A stretch of DNA of 64,000 nucleotides, from contig QANY01011400.1 of assembly GCA_003255025.1 (NCBI GenBank), forward strand, positions 496,001 through 560,000, written 5' to 3'. The translations under genes and the position numbers were made by a program. Source of the DNA: Datisca glomerata (lineage: Eukaryota > Streptophyta > Magnoliopsida > Cucurbitales > Datiscaceae). The notes under the pieces were generated by a model. That model worked only from the letters and a program-made list of their open reading frames with translations. It was not told the origin of the DNA and did no database searches. Below, one piece after another: positions 23,570 to 35,229 of this stretch. Within the stretch, counting starts at the first letter, position 1. Each line of letters begins with the position of its first letter.

Positions 23570-24367
23570 TCAATGACCTTCAACCCCACAATGGAAACAC
23601 TTTCCTTTGGGCTTGCTGTCTTTCTTGTTCTTCTTGGTTTTCGGCGATGTCTTAGCTTTTTTTACTCTTTTGTTCTTACCATTGTTCTTCTTCTTTTTCT
23701 TTTTCTTAACAATATTGGAAGAATGCTTTTGCTCGACAACATTTACCTCGCCCTCTTTGGTCATTCTTAGGTTGAGTGACTCAAAAGTTTACAATTCATT
23801 CAACAATTGGGTCATCTTGAATTACAACTTATTCATAACGTAGTTGGTCATGAACGTAGAAAAAGCTGGTGTGAGCGACTCTAGTACAATGCTAACTTGA
23901 GTCCGCTCATCAATGGTCGCCCTATGTACTTCTACCTCGTGCATTATGTTAATCATGTTCAAAACAGGTTCTCAAATAGAAGTACCATTCCTCATCTTAG
24001 TTGCCATATAGCTCCTAGTGGTCTCATGATGACTTTGATCAGGCTGCTGCCCAAACATTGCCTGTAAAGATTCCATAATCTCATAGACAGTCTCCATGCT
24101 TTCATGCTTGGTTCTCATAACATCATTCATTCTCACAAGCATGTAGCACTTCACCTTGTTGTTTGATATGATCTAAACATCATATTTGTCCTTAACATTC
24201 TTAAAGGCGTTAGCAGCGGGCTCCTCAGGACATTTCTCAGTAAGAACGAACTTATGGTTCTCACAAATTAGCATTAAGTTCATATTTGATTTCCAACGTA
24301 TGAAATTATCACCATTCAATTTCTCAGGAGCGAGTAAAACAGTAACATGGTTGCCCATGGTAGACAT
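23570..24367 (-). pseudogene. Nested copia gag remnant with CCHC zinc knuckle
   Basis: The N-terminal frame (24367-24173) starts MSTMGNHVTVLLAPEKLNG and continues NFIRWKSNMNLMLICENHKF and VLTEKCPEEPAANA, the typical N-terminal Gag of plant copia elements. Frame 24154-23972 continues with MGLTQMLFG-type central Gag sequence (seen here as MESLQAMFGQQPDQSHHE). Frame 23764-23570 is Lys-rich (KKKKKNNGKNKRVKKAK) and ends in the knuckle CFHCGVEGH. Stop codons and shifts separate the three. Confidence 0.78.
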
Positions 24368-25090
24368 AATATTGATAACTGAAATTTAAAACATACATGA
24401 CTCAATATAATTGATAAATATCTAGAATTTGAAAAGTAAACGTGATGCATGAACGTAATGCATGAATGCAATCATAATAAACAGATAAATATAGCATTTA
24501 CTAATCACGATAAAACAACCCAATGATTAATGTGCCGCCTTAGGGTCAATCAGATTAACCTCGGGCTGTTTATGAGACATTCTCATCCTTATTAATTAAA
24601 ACTTAAAATATCTCATATTTTCTCTTTTGTATCCCTTGTTCGGTCAAGTCAAAACTATTCACATGAAAGTTTAACTGTGACTTTGTGACCCATCATTTCA
24701 GATTTCATGACTTCATTTAGAATATGCCGCCTAAGGGTCGGTCAAAACTAAACTACATCACTTTCTCTTATTTTCTTAAGAAGTCTAACTTTGGTATTGG
24801 TATAGCTCGAAACCCTCTTTAGGGGGATGAAAACAAAGTCATCTCAAGGCCCTCAATGCACCTCACGGTGTTGTACTAATGATGAAAACCATAGGCTACA
24901 TTGACATGTCAACATTCTCTCATTCACTATTTTAGGATAATGTGTTTTTATTTTAACGAATCAATTAATTCGAAATTAATTACTAGTTAAAATAATAACC
25001 CTATGAATATTTAATTATCAGTTAATCTAATCTCATTCTTCTAAGTTCATTTAACTTTCTGAAACGCCTAATTCATAATTTTAGGAAAAT

Positions 25091-25447
25091 TGTGCACAAC
25101 TGTAGTGCCACATGACACTGCAGTGTGCCGTGAGCCAGCGCAGTGCCTCACAGCACTACTATAGTGCTATATCGCATTGCAGTGTTACACACTCACTACT
25201 GTAGTGTCACGTGGCATTACAGTAGTCCATGCCAATTTCAGATACCCTATTAGTGATTGACACGTGGCAATTATTGTGAATTAAGTAGATAATTATCTAG
25301 ATATCAGTTAATTCAAAATTAGTATATCTGATTATCTCCATCAACTAACTTATCTGTTATTTCACAAATAACATATTTAGTTGATTTAAATTATTATTTA
25401 ATAATAACTTTCTGTCTCACTTATCAATAATTAAAAAAATGATAACT

Positions 25448-25450
<3 letters not shown>
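25091..25450. repeat. LTR-like direct repeat, right copy
   Basis: Homologous to 22217-22640, by eye about 85 percent. The sequence continuing to about 26460 may be the remainder of the nested copia 5' LTR, since its counterpart at the left seems to be deleted. Confidence 0.55.

Positions 25451-25454
<4 letters not shown>

Positions 25455-25525
<71 letters not shown>
25455..25525. repeat. (AC)n microsatellite with an ambiguous base
   Basis: An uninterrupted CA/AC run of about 35 units, followed by a single n at 25526. The n suggests the run length was not resolved during sequencing or assembly. Confidence 0.95.
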
Positions 25526-26460
25526 NAGTTATCTTTTAATTATGTACTTGTCCTAGAATAAAAATTCTTTTTGTAAGTTAATCATTTTCTCATGTTCTGA
25601 AATATTCACACCCTAGACAACGTAGTATAGAGGTGACTTGTGGATCACTGACCTATAATCCAAAGTACCAATAAAATCAGATTATTAATCAAACTCTTTA
25701 ATTAAATAATCTTATTTATTAATTCTATTATTACTCCACTATAAATATGAAATTACACTCTTAGAGATTATAAAATATATTTACAGAGTATTCTCATGTA
25801 GTCCACTAACATAATCATTTCATGTAGTTCTATCCTCCAATTATTGGTTCGTAAATTAGAACTGGTCAAAATTATCATTTTACCCTTCTAATTATCCATT
25901 GATCCTTAAGTACCATTAATCCACTACTGAATGGCTAATTTATATTCTTATTATAAATTTGAGCTCAATAACCATTCAGTTTCAGAATGAATACTTAAGG
26001 GAACCAATATACGATCTGTTAGGAAAACTTAGATTATAAATCTTGTAAGATCATGTCCCCAGACATCCACATCACTGAATCTCCAAAATAAAAGTCACTA
26101 GCCTAATTAACATACAGACCTTAACAATTAAATCAAAAGATCTAGTAGGCATGCATAGGAGTTCATGACTACTCAGGATTCAGACTGATGTACATATGAT
26201 CATCGAATTAATGTCTATTAAATCTTTATGATAAATGACAAGTTAAAAAATATATTAATTCACATCAGTCCTGTCATATATAATCTTATTATATAAAGTA
26301 CATTCACTAAGATATCTATCCACATCAATGATCCGGATCTAGATCACACACATTCATAATACTTGGTGAACCGTACTAGCAACCATTCATTAAAGATTCT
26401 ATATTTTAATATGTTGCTAACAATTTTATTCATTATCTATGATCTTAATCCTCTTGTACC

Positions 26461-27360
26461 AATACAATATCACAGTCTCATTAATAAATAAAGAATTTTC
26501 AGATATTTATATAAATTATTCAACAATAATTTAAAAAAATAATTATAAGAAAAATGTAATTCTCTTTAAATTTCATATCAAAATGTCAATACACATGCTT
26601 TGAGGGCATAACCCCCAATATTATGTTCTTTTGTCTCTGTTTATAGATGCTTTGTGATTGTCGAGTAACTCATTTGTCAGCTTGTTATTAATGATTATTA
26701 CTTCTTCTTCACTTGCTGTTACGTCTTTTTGTTCCTTTCACTTGCTGTTCCGTTTCTTCATTTTTCATTTTACTTCTCTCATACGTTAAGATCTGTGACA
26801 AGAATGTTGTACAGGAATAATAACATAATAATTTATTGAGATAAGTAACGAGTGAGTGTACCATTTCATAATTGCATCGCATGGGTTTGAGTTTGATATT
26901 TCGCATTTGTTGGTAAAATTTCTATTGTTTCCTTATTTTCTTTTTCCTTCTCTCATTTCATATTTTCCCTTTGTACTTCTGCTTCGATCAATATGAATAA
27001 CTCTGTTTGTGCAATTTTTCTTCTATTGAACTCCCTTTTGTTGTACTTCATTCGAAGACTTAGTAAAATTAGGGATCAAAATCCGGTACTGTGTCGACTT
27101 CAAGCTTTCAACAAAGTCCGTTCTTAAATATTTAGGAAACTTTTGGCTCCCAGTTCTCTTGAGAACAACTATGTTCTTTTGTAAAATCTATTCCCAAGGA
27201 GAAGACTTTAATTTCCTTATGATATACATGTTTCCTCGAGAACTTAAATTCAAATAAAGAACCATGACCCCATTTTCATTCTCAGAGAAGGAATTACAAA
27301 TTGTCATTTTCTTTTGAGAGCAGGACTTCGGTTCAAATAAAAAACCATGGGATCATTTTT
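26461..27360. other. Interior of the 11.5-kb element, right of the copia remnant
   Basis: T-rich, non-coding. It leads into the tandem-repeat arrays. No domain is recognised. Confidence 0.4.
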
Positions 27361-28500
27361 ATTTTCTTCTGAGAACGGCGTACGTAGACATTCCCAAGGA
27401 CTTAGACTTCTTCCGTGGAACCATGACCCCGTTTTGATTTCCTTCTGAGAACGGCGTCCGTAGACACGCCCAAGGACTTAGGCTCCTTCCGTGGAACCAT
27501 GGGCGCGTTTTTATTTACCACCAGTTCACTGATATAGTTTTTCCTGTTTCATTTCCTTTCCTATGCTTTGCACTTTTTTATTTCGTATTTCTCCATTTCT
27601 CCTTTTTGGTTTCCTTTTTCTACTTTTAACTTTTTCCTTCCTTGTCACTTCTTTTTCCTTTTATCCTGGCCTTCTCGTTCTAAAACGTTGAAACCGTGAC
27701 CTTCCTTTACTTGGCTTTACTTGTCCTTCCTTGACTTGGCCTTTCTTTACTCAGCTCAGGCTTTCTTTTCACTTTTCTTTACTTAATCCTGAAGTTCTTT
27801 CCTCAACTTCTTTTCTTTTCTACTCCTCAATTCTTTCCTCAACTTCTTTTATGTTCTGAAGTTCTTTCCTCAACTTCTTTTCTTTTCTACTTTGAAGTTC
27901 TTTCCTCAACTTGTTTTCTTTTTTGTTCTAAAGATTTTTCCGTTCTGAAGACATTTCTTTTTCATTCTTCAGACTTTCCCGTCCTGAAGACATTTCCTTT
28001 TTCGTTCTGAAGACATTTCTTTTTCCATTCTCCAGAGTTTCCTGTTCTGAAGACGTTTCTTTTTCCGTTCTCCAGAATTTCCCGTCTTGAAGACGTTTCC
28101 TTTTCCATTATGAAGACATTTCTTTTCCCATTCTGAAGACGTTTCTTTTTTCATTCTTCAGACTTTCCCGTTCTTAAGACATTTCATTTTTTCGTTCTGA
28201 AGAGATTTTCTTTCGTTCTCCAAACTTTCCCGTTCTGAAGATGTTTCCTTTTTCCATTATGAAGTTTGAGGATGTTTCCTTTTTCGTTCTTTCATACTTT
28301 CCTGTTCTAAGAATGGCGTACGTAGACGCTCCCAAGAACTTAGGCACCTTCAGTGGAACCATTGTCCCATTTGGATTTCCTTCTAAGAACGGCGTACGTA
28401 GATGCTCCCAAGGACTTAGGCTCATTCAGTGGAACCATGGCCTCGTTTTGATTTCCTTCTAAGTGTAGGACTTATGAATTACCCGTTTTTAAGGACTTAG
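27360..28500. repeat. Two interleaved tandem-repeat families inside the 11.5-kb element
   Basis: Family one, about 75 bases, carries GAACGGCGTACGTAGAC, CCCAAGGACTTAG and GTGGAACCATG; copies lie near 27375, 27447, 28311 and 28386. Family two (27920-28260) is a short unit of about 28-36 bases built on CCGTTCTGAAGACGTTTC with many variants. Frames through it are Lys/Arg/Glu-rich artefacts of the repeat. Confidence 0.75.
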
Positions 28501-29220
28501 GTTCAAATAAAGAACCATGGCCCCGTTTGCATTTTTTGCATTCTGTGAGAATGTCTCACGAACTGTCCGCTCCTAGGGACTTAGGTTCAAATAAAGAACC
28601 ATGACCCCATCTTCATTCTGAGAATCAGACTTATAAATTTCCCTTCCCAAGGAAATACACCCTTATTTCTTTATGAGAGTAGGACTTATGAACTGCTTCT
28701 TCCAAGGACTTACGCCCTTAGTTCCTTCTGAGAGTAGGACTTATGAATTACCCCTCCCAAAGACTTACGCTCTTAGTTCCTTCTGAGAGTAGGACGTATG
28801 AACTGTCCATCCCAAGTACTTACGCCCTTAGTTCCTTCTGAGAGTAGGACTGATGAATTTCCCCTTCCAATGACTTACACCCTTAATTCCTTCTGAGAGT
28901 AGGACTTATGAACTGCCCCTCACAAGGACTCATGCCCTTAGTTCTTTCTGACAGTAGGACTTATGAGCTGCCTCTCCCAAGGACGTACGCCCTTAATTCC
29001 TTTTGAGAATAAGACTTATAAATTGCCCATCCCAATTACTTACGCCATTAGTTCCTTATGAGAGTAGGACTTATGAAATGCCCCACAATGACTTACACCC
29101 TTAGTTCCTTCTGAGAGTAGGACTTATGAACTACCCCTCCCAAGGACTTACGCCCTTAGTTCCTTTAGAGAATAGGACTTACGAACTACCTGCTCTCAAG
29201 GACTCGCGTCCTAATTTCCA
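28500..29220. repeat. Array of about ten ~57-base tandem repeats
   Basis: The unit contains GAGAGTAGGACTTATGAACT, CCCTCCCAAGGACTTACG and CCCTTAGTTCCTTCT. Clear copies begin near 28672, 28730, 28787, 28844, 28902, 28959, 29016, 29056, 29112 and 29166, with some shortened. The CCCAAGGACTTA core is shared with the 75-base family upstream, so the two arrays have a common origin. Confidence 0.85.
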
Positions 29221-29439
29221 TTGTTGTTGAAGAAGAGAGAAAGTTGATGCCACGTATTTGTCTTGTAAGTAGTCTGCATGTTATCATGCCATAAGTTTTG
29301 ATCAAAAATTCCAAATTGAACCTCATAAAATTCTTCAAGAAAATGATTTTCATATGCTTCCGATGATATATAATTCCTCATGTAATTGGCTTCAATTGAC
29401 GCTGTATATTTTCCAAATATGTCTATCTGCATAATCTAT

Positions 29440-30330
29440 CTTCTTGAACAACTTTCATGAAAATTATTATAACTTTTGTTCGGGAGCTCCGAATCAAGTT
29501 TTGCAAAATTCTTCAAATAGTAGACATCTACATCTTTCTCACGATATATTATATGCTACGTAATAATATCAAAATTGATATAGTTTAAAAATTAAATTTA
29601 AAAAATATTTGTATGTTTACTTTCCTGAACAGCACCAACGAGAGCTACCATCACTTTTGATCAATAGCTTCAAATTGATTTCCGTAAAAAGTTTCACAAA
29701 GTAGATTTATGTCTCTTTCTGTTGATATAAGATTTGTCATGGAGTTAGCCCACAGTCAATACAGTCTAATTTCTGAATTTAAGATTTTGCATAATCCCCT
29801 TTCCTGAGCAGCCTTCATGAGAATCGTCATAACATTTTTTCATGAGCTCCAAATCAAGTTCTCTAAAATTCTTCAAACAGTAAACATCTACATCTTTCTC
29901 ATGATATATTATATACTACGTAATAATATCATAATCGATATAGTTTAAAAATTAAATTTGAGAAGCATTCATATATTTACTTTCCTGAATAGTATCAACG
30001 AGAGCTACCATCACTTTTGATCAAGAGCTTCAAATTGATTTTTGTAAAATTCTTCCCAAAGTAGATTATGTATCTTTCCGTTGATATAATATTCTTCATG
30101 CAGTTGGGGGCGCCAATGCAGTTTAATTTCTGAATTTAAGGTTCTGAATAATCCACTTTCCTGAGCAACCTCCATGAGAATCGTCATAACTTTTTTCATG
30201 AGCTCCAAATCAAGTTCTGAATAGCACCAACGAGAGCTGCCATAACTTTTGATCGGGAGCTTCAAATTGAGTTTCATAAAATTCTTTAAGAAGCTAATTT
30301 ATGTATCTTTCAAACGATGTATGATTTTTC
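29440..30330. repeat. ~362-base tandem repeat, about 2.3 copies
   Basis: A unit starting near 29460 recurs at 29822 and partly at 30180. It contains GAGCTCCAAATCAAGTTC, CATCTACATCTTTCTC, CAACGAGAGCTACCATCAC and TTTCTGAATTTAAG. Within the unit two related half-units are visible, so it may be an old dimer. Confidence 0.85.
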
Positions 30331-30489
30331 ATAAAGTTCTCTTCCATTCACTTCAGCTTAAAAACTGAATCATTTTTCATTTCTAGTTCCGTTGTCATAC
30401 CATTTGCGTTTTGACTTCCAATTCGTTTCCATTTTCAATATCGAACCCGTTGCCGTTTTCATTCCCATTGTCACGACTTTTACATTGTC

Positions 30490-30720
30490 GTTGCCACTTG
30501 TTTCCTGTTCTCATTGCTACAACATTTCCCGTTCTCAACATTTATCGTTCCCGTTGCCATAACGTTTCCTATTCTCAACGTTCCCATTCCCGTTGCCACA
30601 ACATTTTCCGTTCTCAACGTTTCCCATTCCCATTGCCACAACATTCCCGTTCTCAACGTTTCTCATTCCCATTTCCACAACGTTTCCCGTTCTCAATGTT
30701 TCTCATTCCCATAATCAGGA
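30490..30720. repeat. ~45-base tandem repeat (CCCGTTCTCAACGTTTC type)
   Basis: Five or six copies of a unit with TTCCCGTTCTCAACGTTTC and ATTCCCATTGCCACAACA. It is distinct from the arrays before it. Confidence 0.8.
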
Positions 30721-31079
30721 CGTCTCTGTTTTCATCATTTTTACATCTTTTATTTTCTCATAAAGTCCATTTGAAGGGTTATCAAGTCGTAGCCTTCTGT
30801 TTAAAAGATTTGAATGGCTGTCTTTTTAGCTTTCCCATTTTGTAATGAGTGACTGCTTTCCCGTTCTGAAGTGGCAGCTTTCCCGTTGTGAAGTGACAAC
30901 TTTTTTTACTGAAGTGAACGTGATCTTCTTTGCTCTTCTTTTCTCTAGAATTTGCTATGAAATTCTTTCCTTAACAATTTTTTTCGTTTCTAATGAATTT
31001 CTATTGTGAAATTCTTTCAAATTTCTGTTCTAAAATTCTGGTACTATTAAAGTTCTAGCTTTTTCTTTTCTGAAGCGTT

Positions 31080-31440
31080 GAATCTTCTCTATTCAAAACT
31101 TCTGATTTCTACTTTCTGCTTTGAAGCTATGACTTCAACTTTTTTGTTATGAAGATTTGACTTTAACTTTTCTGTTCTAAAGCTTTGACTTCAGCTTTTC
31201 TGTTCTGAAGCTCTGACTTTGACTTTTTTTATCTAAGCTTTCACAGCTATTCTGATATGTGCTTTCTGAGCTTTCTAAGCTATTATTGTTTGAACTTTCT
31301 GAGCTCTTCTGGTATGAACTTTATGAGCTTTTCTGCTCTGAGCTTTCTGATCTTTTCTGATCTGAGCTTTCTGAGCTCATATGATCTTGGCTTACTGAGC
31401 TTTTCTGGTCTGAGCTTTATGAGCTCAACTTTTCTCATCC
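31080..31440. repeat. Short T-rich tandem repeats (TTTCTGAGCT type)
   Basis: Repeats of CTTTTCTGTTCTGAAGCT turn into CTGAGCTTTTCTGGTCTGAG with a period of about 20-30 bases. Open frames here are Phe/Leu/Ser-rich because of the repeat. Confidence 0.7.
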
Positions 31441-31775
31441 GCTCTAATTTTTTTAACTCATCCTTCCTTCGAATGGATTTCTTTTATGATCTCCTTCCTC
31501 CATTTTTGCTTCAATTTCTCTTGGCCTAGCTATCGTAGGTGGAGCTTTGATCGTTCGGCAATCCACGGGTGGCAGTTTATGGGTTTCGCCGGTCCGTTGT
31601 CGTGGTTGTTGAATCATTCTTCATTTCATTTTCGGTTTTGTAGTCATTTTCATTTCTACTTCCACATCTGTTTCTTCTTCTGCTTCTGTTGTTGGAAGCG
31701 TGGTCGATTTGGTATTGAGCATTTAAGGGAGGGATTTCTTGAGTTTTCTTTCATCTCCCAATAAGAGCACTAAAA

Positions 31776-32306
31776 TGTAAATGATTTTTTCGATATGGGG
31801 AACCCTTTACGAAAGAATAATAAAGATAATAGTTTAGAGAGAGAATGAGAATGAATACATCATAATTTATGTGAAAATCCCTTAAAGTGAAGAAAAATGA
31901 CAGGAAGAACTATGATATTCTCTTATATTTTGTGGATGTATGTGTCTTTTAACTCTGTGTTCTCTTTTTTGTATGTTGTTACATATGCCTTTATTTATAG
32001 GCTTGTAATCAGTTACACAGAATCTGATACAGTTTATCTAATTCTGTCTGAAAATATGATCAACAGAATATTTTCTGAGATCTAGTTTATCAATAATAAC
32101 AACCAAGTAAATATTGATCGTCTGATAAAATCCAATGGTCTTGATTAACTTTTCTTTGGATTGCCACGTTGGTAATCCATGTACTTTCATCTTAATGGTA
32201 TGTTCTTCATAGCCACCTAGTTGATTCTATGGTCCTTGCTCTATCTTTTTTTATGGAGTCTTCGGTCTAGATCTTACCATGTGTCATGTGAAATTTTATC
32301 TGTTAA
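31776..32306 (-). repeat. Right LTR of the 11.5-kb element
   Basis: The 531 bases match the left LTR. It starts TGTAAATG and ends TGTTAA, so the final CA has mutated, and is followed by the target duplication GTACT. Confidence 0.88.
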
Positions 32307-32311
32307 GTACT

Positions 32312-32838
32312 ATATTTTAATAAACTCTAAATGATTATAAATTTGAATTTAAAGTAAAATAATAGTAGTAATAAATACATTAGCTTGTTAATAATATTGT
32401 TAAAATTTTACTAAATAGAATTACTACTGAATAATATACAAAATGATTATTCGTCAATTTGTTAGGTTTTATCATATTAAGAGATAATTTTTTCATTTTC
32501 AAAAAATATTATATAGTACTAATCTTATAAGTTTCTAACATATAAATAATTGTTGACCTACAAATAACCTCAAAAATCATCATTATGACTATTTGCAGAC
32601 GAATTATTATTGAGTGAAAAATAATATTTCATTATATTAAATGAGGAAATATATGAAAATCTTAAATTGTATTATATTTTAAGGAGTCTTGAAGGATAAG
32701 AAGGAGAATCAAAAGTTTCTCTCGCCTTTAAGCCCATTTAATATATTAAAATGTGTGTTTATGATTGACTATAAATATGATGCAATCAATTAAAATATTA
32801 ACAAACTTATTTAGAAGATCAACTATGGTAGAAAGCAT
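32312..32838. repeat. Copy of a dispersed AT-rich repeat family
   Basis: Phrases such as AGTAGTAATAAATACAT, CATATTAAGAGATAA and TTGAAGGATAAGAAGG parallel 20340-20770 and 42950-43330. There is no coding content. Confidence 0.45.
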
Positions 32839-33329
32839 GGTTGTTAAACTCTTGATCCGGATTGTAGGATCTTACGATTTTATGATCATGTCTAACCCCC
32901 ACGATCCGATTCATAGGTAGAATCTTAAATTAGAAGGATCTTACGATTCTATTATATTTTTTTATTTTGGATTGGTAGGATCTTACGATCCTACTATGAT
33001 CTTACGATCCTACTATGATCTTACGATTCTACTATGAACTTTCGATCCTGCTAATCGTTGTAAGATATTAATAAGAAAATGATATAAAGTTTATTTAATC
33101 TGTTCAATTTTTAAGTTATTATTTATTTATTTAAATTACATTTAGTAAAATAGTGAAATTTACTGTTGATTAATTAACTATATTCAAAAAATTTAATATG
33201 TAGTTTGTCAATTGTGTTTTTTATAATATTACTAGTATATTGTAGGATCTTACGATCCACGATTCATTCCTATGATCTGATTTGCGAGACCTCTCATCGA
33301 TCCTAGGTAGGATCACGATTCTGACAACC
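32839..33329. mobile_element. Candidate MITE with GATCTTACGATCC repeats
   Basis: The 491-base segment starts GGTTGTTAAACTCTTGATCC. Its other end, read in complement, starts GGTTGTCAGAATCGTGATCC, giving imperfect inverted termini of about 20 bases. Internally AGGATCTTACGATCCTACTA and its variants repeat several times. I found no clear flanking target duplication, so the superfamily is open. Confidence 0.5.
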
Positions 33330-34110
33330 TTCCTAAAAAGTGAATAACATATTTTCGTTTATATTTGAATTAGAATAATATTCTCCTCTCATAAATCTTT
33401 TTCTAATAACTTTATTTTAAAAATTAATAGAAACAAGTAATATAAGAAAAATATCATGCTTTAAAATAATTCCTGTTTAAATATTTTTTTTCAGCAAAGT
33501 ATCGTTTGTCAATGGTTTTCTGGGTCTATGGGCTTCTTAAAATATATCTTAAAAGATGTAGGGAAGAAAAAATGTATGTGTATGATTATGTAGAAAAATT
33601 TATGAACGCTTGGTTTTATAAAATAGAAAACGTGTATCTTCAATTAATTGCGTTTTTCTCGAGCATCAACATGTTTAAATTGGTAAATCATATTCAAATG
33701 TTTTGTCACGGGTCATGATAAACTTATAATATTTTAAGAAAAGAAGAACGGCGAAGTATGAACTTGATACTAGTGTGGTCTCAACCGTATATATTCTGAC
33801 GATCAAATCAGTAGAATATTTTCAAAAAATGAATTAGACACTGAGAGAAATATAATCATGAATGAATGGAGGCTCCAACTAGTTATAAGAATACCTTCTT
33901 GATCATCTGTCCACGTTCATGCACCTCCCTTCCTTATGAATAAGGAAGGATGACTATTCATGGAGAGTATCCATAATTGTGGATATTCCTTCTATAGGTT
34001 TGTTCCTCTTATGGAATTTTTCTTGTAGAGAGATTTGCTAGCTAGTGTTCCACTACATGGAGGGTAACCATACATGACTTAGTCTTGGTCAAGGAAGTGG
34101 TGGGACCTCG
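33330..34110. other. Intergenic, no gene recognised
   Basis: A 70-codon open frame at 33506-33718 shows no familiar motif. The stretch 33860-34110 has TTATGAATAAGGAAGGATGA and similar phrases that recall the LTRs of the gypsy element downstream, so it may be an old LTR piece. Confidence 0.35.
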
Positions 34111-34149
34111 ACCATTATGGTAGTCTTGGCCATGAGTTGTAAGGATGGT

Positions 34150-34340
34150 ATCGGCCATCATAATGAACTCAGTCATAGAGGGTGTAAGGAGGACGTAGGC
34201 CATCATGGTGGCCTCAATCGTAGAGGTGTAAGGAGGATCTTTGCCATCATGCTAGTCATAAGGTGTAAGCAGGACCTTGGCCATGATGATGGCCTCAGTC
34301 TTAGAGGTGTAAGGTTGACCTCAGATGTCGTGACCTTGGC
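34150..34340. repeat. ~50-base tandem repeats (AGAGGTGTAAGGAGGAC type)
   Basis: Four or so imperfect copies containing GGTGTAAGGAGGA, TTGGCCATCATG and GGCCTCAGTC. They lie just outside the gypsy element and probably derive from a related one. Confidence 0.6.
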
Positions 34341-34694
34341 CTCAACACTCACGCAATAAAAATATCATAGATTCGAGTCACTATCTCAAGTTCTAATAAA
34401 ATTAATAATTTCATAAAAATAATTATATTATTAATTGTATTAGAAAGTCACAAATTTGCAACTCAATGATGTTTTAGATTGAGTCAAATATATTTTTCAA
34501 CAAAAGATGCCAAGAAGAATAAGCCATCAAACTTGACCTAAAGACATCTCAACTAGATTGATACACTTAATTAGAAACTTCATTGAACATAATAATTATA
34601 GTCTATAATAATAATAAAAAATTCCACAGCTTAGAGGAAAAGTTAAAATTTTAGGGAAAAATTAATAGCGAAAATTAATTTCACTAGTGGATAA

Positions 34695-35229
34695 TGTAGG
34701 GGAGAAAAACCATCCGGGCTAAAGCCCATTAATAATATTTTCGAACAAAACTCAATACTCTCATTTCTCGGGTAGAGCCCATATTAAGTCCAAACTGAGG
34801 AATCATCCGTAACCGAAGTTATCATGATGACCGAGACACACATCAAATCTATTAGGCAATCTCAATACTTGTTAAAGAGGATAAGATGATAACTAAAATA
34901 TTCTGATCAGAGAATCTTCTCCATGAATATCTTCATTCCTTACCAGAATAAGAAAGAATATACATTAAACCTGGACGTTTAACTGATACAAAAAATCATT
35001 ATAAATATATGATGATCCTCATTTAATGGTTAGCAATTCTCCATATTGCTAATATTATTTTAACACTCTAATGACTTGATCGTCAGAGTACATTAGGTGG
35101 GGTAGCCCCCAGTGCACTGCCTACTACTTTCACGCCCGTTCGTGATTTTTACAGACCCATAGATAAATTACCGAACGACAAGTGATTGACTCCTCGACAG
35201 TTGATGCAGACATGTTTTTCGCATCAACA
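34695..35229 (+). repeat. Left LTR of the gypsy element
   Basis: TG...CA, 535 bases. Relative to the right LTR it lacks a block of about 140 bases after GACCGAGACAC. Shared phrases include GGGCTAAAGCCCATTAA, CACATCAAATCTATTAGGCA-like sequence and TGATGATCCTCATTTAATGG. Confidence 0.88.

Larger units (their letters stand above)
22217..26460 (-). mobile_element. Nested, deleted Ty1-copia remnant
   Basis: Minus-strand fragments of gag, zinc knuckle, protease and the start of integrase occur in the correct order between two direct repeats, both starting TGTGCACAACTG (22217 and 25091). Reverse transcriptase and RNase H are absent, and the integrase piece runs straight into the left repeat near 22745. 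This suggests one deletion removed the 3' half of pol and part of the 3' LTR. The outer right boundary is uncertain; 26460 is an estimate based on where LTR-like sequence seems to stop. Confidence 0.65.
20771..32306 (-). mobile_element. 11.5-kb LTR element with 5-bp target duplication and mostly non-coding interior (LARD-like)
   Basis: Two direct repeats of about 530 bases bound the unit. GTACT occurs immediately outside both (20766-20770 and 32307-32311) as a 5-bp target-site duplication. The repeats begin TGTAAATG and end CA (left) or AA (right). The orientation is inferred as minus: reading from the right LTR inward gives TAGTGCTCTTATTGGGAGA, similar to primer-site regions of some plant gypsy elements, and the inner edge of the left LTR reads AATGGGGGCC, a possible polypurine tract. 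No gag or pol belonging to this element is visible. The interior holds a minus-strand copia remnant and about 5 kb of successive tandem-repeat families. This fits a large retrotransposon derivative that would depend on a partner element's enzymes. Confidence 0.82.

Noticed and set aside
30411..30845. 144-codon open frame with repeating Phe/Pro/Val phrases
   Set aside because: The periodicity equals the ~45-base DNA repeat of the LTR element interior; no family match and no gene signals.
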